From an uncultured Prevotellaceae bacterium (lineage in GTDB: Bacteria; Bacteroidota; Bacteroidia; Bacteroidales; Bacteroidaceae), in assembly GCA_902800245.1 (NCBI GenBank), contig CADCDY010000068.1, positions 1-34,541 on the forward strand: DNA of 34,541 nucleotides, written 5' to 3'. The position numbers were made by a program, and so were the translations under genes. The notes under the pieces were generated by a model that saw only the letters and a list, made by a program, of their open reading frames with translations, was not told the origin of the DNA and searched no databases. Below are positions 32,559-34,541 of the stretch, piece after piece. How positions within the stretch are numbered: position 1 is the first letter of the stretch; the number at the start of each line of letters is the position of its first letter.

Positions 32559-32590
32559 TTTGCAGGAATGAAACAATTTTAGTAATTTTG
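32559..32590 (+). promoter_or_regulatory. Promoter of tRNA-Val
   Basis: TTTG at 32559-32562, 20 nt, TAATTTTG at 32583-32590; the tRNA begins 18 nt downstream. Confidence 0.68.
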
Positions 32591-32608
32591 CATCCGATTT
32601 TGTAACGA

Positions 32609-32683
32609 AGGGGCGTAGCCCAGTTGGTTTAGAGCGCTTCAGTCACATTGAAGAGGTCGCCGGTTCGAGCCCGGCCGTCCCTA
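32609..32683 (+). tRNA. tRNA-Val (CAC)
   Basis: A 75-nt cloverleaf fits: acceptor AGGGGCG/CGTCCCT (one G-U), D arm GCCC/GAGC with a C12-A23 mismatch, anticodon arm CTTCA-GTCACAT-TGAAG with T33 and anticodon CAC, variable loop AGGTC, T arm GCCGG-TTCGAGC-CCGGC, discriminator A. CCA is not encoded. The anticodon gives valine (GUG). Confidence 0.88.
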
Positions 32684-32690
32684 CAAATCA

Positions 32691-32721
32691 AAAAGAGACC
32701 CGCAAAAGGTCTCTTTTTTTT
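32691..32721 (+). terminator. Intrinsic terminator after tRNA-Val
   Basis: AAAAGAGACC, loop CGCAAAA, GGTCTCTTTT and a T-run. Confidence 0.88.
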
Positions 32722-32790
32722 GCCTAAAATAGATGTCACTTATGGTAACATTTTTCATGGAAAACATGCGGTTTTTACGGGATTTTTTCG

Positions 32791-32798
32791 TACCTTTG
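32791..32798 (+). promoter_or_regulatory. -7 element TACCTTTG upstream of the DUF4248 gene
   Basis: Perfect -7 box 25 nt before the ATG at 32824; no TTTG at the expected -33 position. Confidence 0.5.
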
Positions 32799-32823
32799 TA
32801 CCTATACAAAAGCATATAAAAAC

Positions 32824-33048
32824 ATGGAGAATTCTTACAGATTACCGGTTGCTTCCTATGGCCGCATGGAGCTGGCCCAGATTTATTTCCCTCATATCTG
32901 CGGGCGTGCTGCCTGGCGCAAGTTCAAGGACTGCATGGCGGAATACCCCGAGCTGGATCCGTTGCGCACCATCAGCCGTCGTACGTTCCTCCCCCTTGAA
33001 GTCGAGCGCATCTTCCGCAATCTCGGTGTCCCGACAATAAGAGCCTAG
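32824..33048 (+). CDS. DUF4248-family small protein
   Basis: This 74-aa protein matches the DUF4248 family of Bacteroidetes. It has the YGRMELAQIYFP motif (residues about 12-23), then AAWRKFKDCMAEYPEL, and a C-terminal SRRTFLPLEVERIFRNLGVP that looks like a small helix-turn-helix. The family function is unknown. Such genes are commonly found beside VapE/VirE-type genes, as here (the VapE gene begins beyond 34541 on the opposite strand). A strong palindromic terminator follows. A role in DNA binding or regulation is a guess from the helical pattern and size. Confidence 0.85.
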   Translation: MENSYRLPVASYGRMELAQIYFPHICGRAAWRKFKDCMAEYPELDPLRTISRRTFLPLEVERIFRNLGVPTIRA

Positions 33049-33054
33049 TATCAC

Positions 33055-33096
33055 AAAATAAGAGCCACTTATCGCGCGATAAGTGGCTCTTATTTT
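33055..33096. terminator. Perfect 42-bp palindrome, bidirectional terminator
   Basis: AAAATAAGAGCCACTTATCG continues into its exact complement, giving 21 + 21 bp with no unpaired loop bases, A-rich at one end and T-rich at the other. It sits between the DUF4248 gene and the convergent small-protein gene, so it can end both. Confidence 0.8.
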
Positions 33097-33126
33097 CCAT
33101 TAAGCGGCAGTTATTCTGCAAACGCT

Positions 33127-33309
33127 TTACGCAATTTGTGCATTACCTACCAATCGTTCGTCGGGAATGTCCTCTATGGCATTCATATCATATTCAGACA
33201 TATTGTATTTTCCCGTAAAATCTTTCAGCAACTCCTCGGGTGAGACACTATCGAGGTAACTGTCAATTTTTTGTTTAACGTCTTCTAATTTCATCATCAA
33301 ATCCTCCAT
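33127..33309 (-). CDS. Small acidic partner of the ART-like protein
   Basis: I do not recognise the family. The product is 55-60 aa, acidic and mostly helical, with the segment LEDVKQKIDSYLDSVSPEELLKDF and a C-terminal MNAIEDIPDERLVGNAQIA. Two start options exist. ATG at 33309 overlaps the ART-like gene by 13 nt. ATG at 33297 gives a TGATG junction with its stop codon, a typical sign of translational coupling; I favour the latter. Size, charge and tight coupling fit an antitoxin, immunity protein or regulator of the upstream gene. The palindromic terminator follows. Function is inferred only from context. Confidence 0.7.
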   Translation of the reverse strand: MEDLMMKLEDVKQKIDSYLDSVSPEELLKDFTGKYNMSEYDMNAIEDIPDERLVGNAQIA

Positions 33310-33836
33310 GTTTTTTTAATAATCACATCACTTATCGCTTCTTTTTTGTATACGGTACATATTGTACAATTCGACACTCTTCTACGAATATTATATAGTC
33401 TGTCGCTCTCTTCCAACTGAATATACTCATTTCCTTTCACGATATCTATTGGCAACCCCATTTCTTCACGAGCAAAATTAATGAGATATCCGTCTATATA
33501 CCCTACACCGCGGTTAATTGTTGCTAACTTCTGGGCGCACTTCCTTTGGATATAATTCAGTATGCGTATGCCCTCGTAAGTGGTCAGATCCAATATAGTA
33601 TCTTCTTCAACTTGTATGCTGGCCTCTATTAAGGCGCAAAACTGGTTCTGTTGTTTATAAGCACGATATTCCGCCCAAAGTTCTGCTGCTCTTTCTGGGG
33701 CATAACCCACTCCGTCGACGAAGAAATAGACTCCGTCGCCTAGCCAATGTTCGTTGCCAAATGAAAAGGCAAATCCCTCAGCTAAAATGGATTTGGCACT
33801 CTCTTGTGTTGTGCCATGAAAGGCTTTCAAAATCAT
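33297..33836 (-). CDS. Predicted PARP/ART-like protein (possible toxin or defence effector)
   Basis: This is a 179-aa protein without signal peptide. The N-terminal pattern resembles the ADP-ribosyltransferase (PARP-like) fold: AFHGTTQESAKSILAEGF (histidine of the HGT strand, then the helix leading to a Gly turn) and HWLGDGVYFFVD (the G-x-G-x-Y strand, with the Tyr of an H-Y-E-type triad). A further strand FCALIEASI follows. The third catalytic residue is not certain; Glu in EYIQLEES is a candidate. I start at ATG 33836, 9 nt after the -7 box, giving a very short leader; the frame also allows TTG 33848, which overlaps the promoter. The gene is coupled to a small acidic partner and lies between DUF4248 and VapE genes. 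Some bacterial ARTs of this shape are toxins. A KptA-like or DUF3990-like protein is an alternative. Confidence 0.72.
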   Translation of the reverse strand: MILKAFHGTTQESAKSILAEGFAFSFGNEHWLGDGVYFFVDGVGYAPERAAELWAEYRAYKQQNQFCALIEASIQVEEDTILDLTTYEGIRILNYIQRKCAQKLATINRGVGYIDGYLINFAREEMGLPIDIVKGNEYIQLEESDRLYNIRRRVSNCTICTVYKKEAISDVIIKKTWRI

Positions 33837-33845
33837 AACCGGCTG

Positions 33846-33877
33846 CAAAAGTACGAACTTTATTTCATATTTCCAAA
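33846..33877 (-). promoter_or_regulatory. Promoter of the ART-like module
   Basis: Minus strand: TTTG (33877-33874), 20 nt, TACTTTTG (33853-33846). The ATG at 33836 is so close that the mRNA leader can only be a few nucleotides. Confidence 0.7.
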
Positions 33878-33894
33878 TTTTAAGTATTGTTTTT

Positions 33895-33998
33895 AGTGTG
33901 GTAGTGGGGAAGTGGAGATAAAATCTCAGTAGCTTCGCGTACCGCGTATACGCAGGCGGTACGCGAGGGGTTCAGGGAATCCACCCCACTACCACACT
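33895..33998. repeat. Nested inverted repeat at the 3' end of the VapE-type gene
   Basis: A perfect 15-bp outer pair, AGTGTGGTAGTGGGG (33895-33909) and its complement (33984-33998), encloses an inner perfect pair CGCGTACCGC/GCGGTACGCG (33936-33945 and 33956-33965). The VapE stop codon lies inside the right outer arm. It may act as a terminator or be a small inserted element. Confidence 0.75.
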
Positions 33999-34541
33999 TC
34001 CCCACTGTCGCCGGCTCCGAGGTTTGGCTGTTCGCGATGGAGCTTGATTTCATCGGCTTGACGACGGATAACATGATAGCGGCGGATGCCGTCGACGATC
34101 TTGTAGTCGAAGCCCATGGCCGTAAAGGCACGGCCCAGCTTGACGGCACTGACATCCTTCATGTTCTGGGCACCGACAATCTGCATCGCGACAGACGACG
34201 ACAGGTACTCGCCTTTTTCGCCTGCATTGGGCTTACGAAAACTGTCATCTATCAACTCCTCTGCCGACCGTGACGTCTCGAACTGGCGGTTATGCTGCGT
34301 CAGGCGTTGTATCTCCGCCTGGTCGAACCAGTAGCGGAAGCCCTGCTGGTAGAGCGTATAGGCCTGTGCATAGATGGCGTCGTAGTCGAGCGGGTTCTCC
34401 TGTGGCGGCTCTATCGACTCCACTTCGAAGGGCAGCCATCGACGCGTCCCCGTCGTGTCCGACAGGAACTGCACGTTGTTGCCCGTGCCGCAGAACGATG
34501 CCAGGTGCGGGCGGTTCTTGTGGTAGCGCTCGTAGGGTGCA
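33989..34541 (-). CDS. VapE/VirE-type protein, C-terminal part (cut by window edge)
   Basis: The frame is open to the last base of the window, so only the last 183 or so codons are present. The segment HKNRPHLASFCGTGNN followed by FLSDTTGTRRWLPFEV matches the virulence-associated E (VapE/VirE) superfamily, P-loop proteins related to phage or plasmid primase-helicases; this piece is the sensor/arginine-finger side of that domain. The rest (YWFDQAEIQRL, SAVKLGRAFTAMGF) resembles the C-terminal winged-helix part seen in DUF3874-type homologues. An internal GTG at 34474 is not a real start because homology continues upstream. Such genes are common in Bacteroidetes accessory loci next to DUF4248. 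The last codons (SGEVW) fall in an inverted repeat, which may have altered the natural C-terminus. Confidence 0.85.
   Translation of the reverse strand, partial: APYERYHKNRPHLASFCGTGNNVQFLSDTTGTRRWLPFEVESIEPPQENPLDYDAIYAQAYTLYQQGFRYWFDQAEIQRLTQHNRQFETSRSAEELIDDSFRKPNAGEKGEYLSSSVAMQIVGAQNMKDVSAVKLGRAFTAMGFDYKIVDGIRRYHVIRRQADEIKLHREQPNLGAGDSGEVW

Noticed and set aside
32609-33127. Integrative element using the tRNA-Val 3' end as attachment site
   Set aside because: I found no repeat of the tRNA 3' end in the window and no integrase gene, so only location hints at it.

Overview
The window looks like a chromosomal segment of a Bacteroidales bacterium, most likely Prevotella or a close relative. 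The evidence is the repeated Bacteroidetes-type promoter (TTTG, about 20 nt, then TAnnTTTG), lipoprotein signal peptides, the LptE-TPR-SecG cluster, the GT2/DUF4922/SpoIID fusion, a DUF4248 protein beside a VapE/VirE protein, and abundant short-unit intergenic repeats of a style common in this group.

Layout. (1) 1-4400 is accessory: an unrecognised Gly-rich protein possibly cut by the window edge, a decayed DUF4143-type ATPase, and an intact AbiE-type (type IV) toxin-antitoxin pair. The ATPase remnant and the abiE pair lie between two 42-bp direct repeats that differ at one base. (2) 4487-5812 holds a voltage-gated-type K+ channel followed by scars: the C-terminal end of an AraC regulator and the N-terminal end of a GT2 glycosyltransferase. 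(3) 5824-11312 is a tripartite RND efflux operon (adaptor, pump, outer-membrane factor). (4) On the minus strand are queC, a fabG-like reductase with an internal gap, and a TetR regulator with a candidate operator. (5) After an initiator tRNA, 13934-21349 is a MacAB-type ABC efflux operon with its own TolC protein, followed co-directionally by a LytS/LytTR two-component pair and a serine acetyltransferase. (6) On the minus strand, 21413-27012 holds a small lipoprotein, an AmpG-like permease and a very long GT2-DUF4922-SpoIID fusion protein broken near its 3' end. (7) 27113-32470 holds rlmN, pdxA, a sigma-54-type activator, lptE, a TPR protein and secG. (8) From the tRNA-Val to the window end is an accessory patch: DUF4248, a two-gene ADP-ribosyltransferase-like module on the minus strand, and the 3' part of a VapE/VirE-type protein.

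The most novel candidate system is the ART-like protein plus its translationally coupled 55-60-aa partner (33127-33836), with its own promoter and sitting between DUF4248 and VapE. A second theme is short-unit repeats that fill intergenic gaps and also run in frame through coding sequences (RlmN, the sigma-54 activator, the SpoIID fusion, an OMF signal peptide). A third is a pair of structured, dispersed ~60-bp elements whose helices are kept while their sequence changes. Several deletions look recent (ATPase, AraC/GT2 scar, FabG, SpoIID). I cannot tell real decay from assembly error for the FabG and SpoIID cases.
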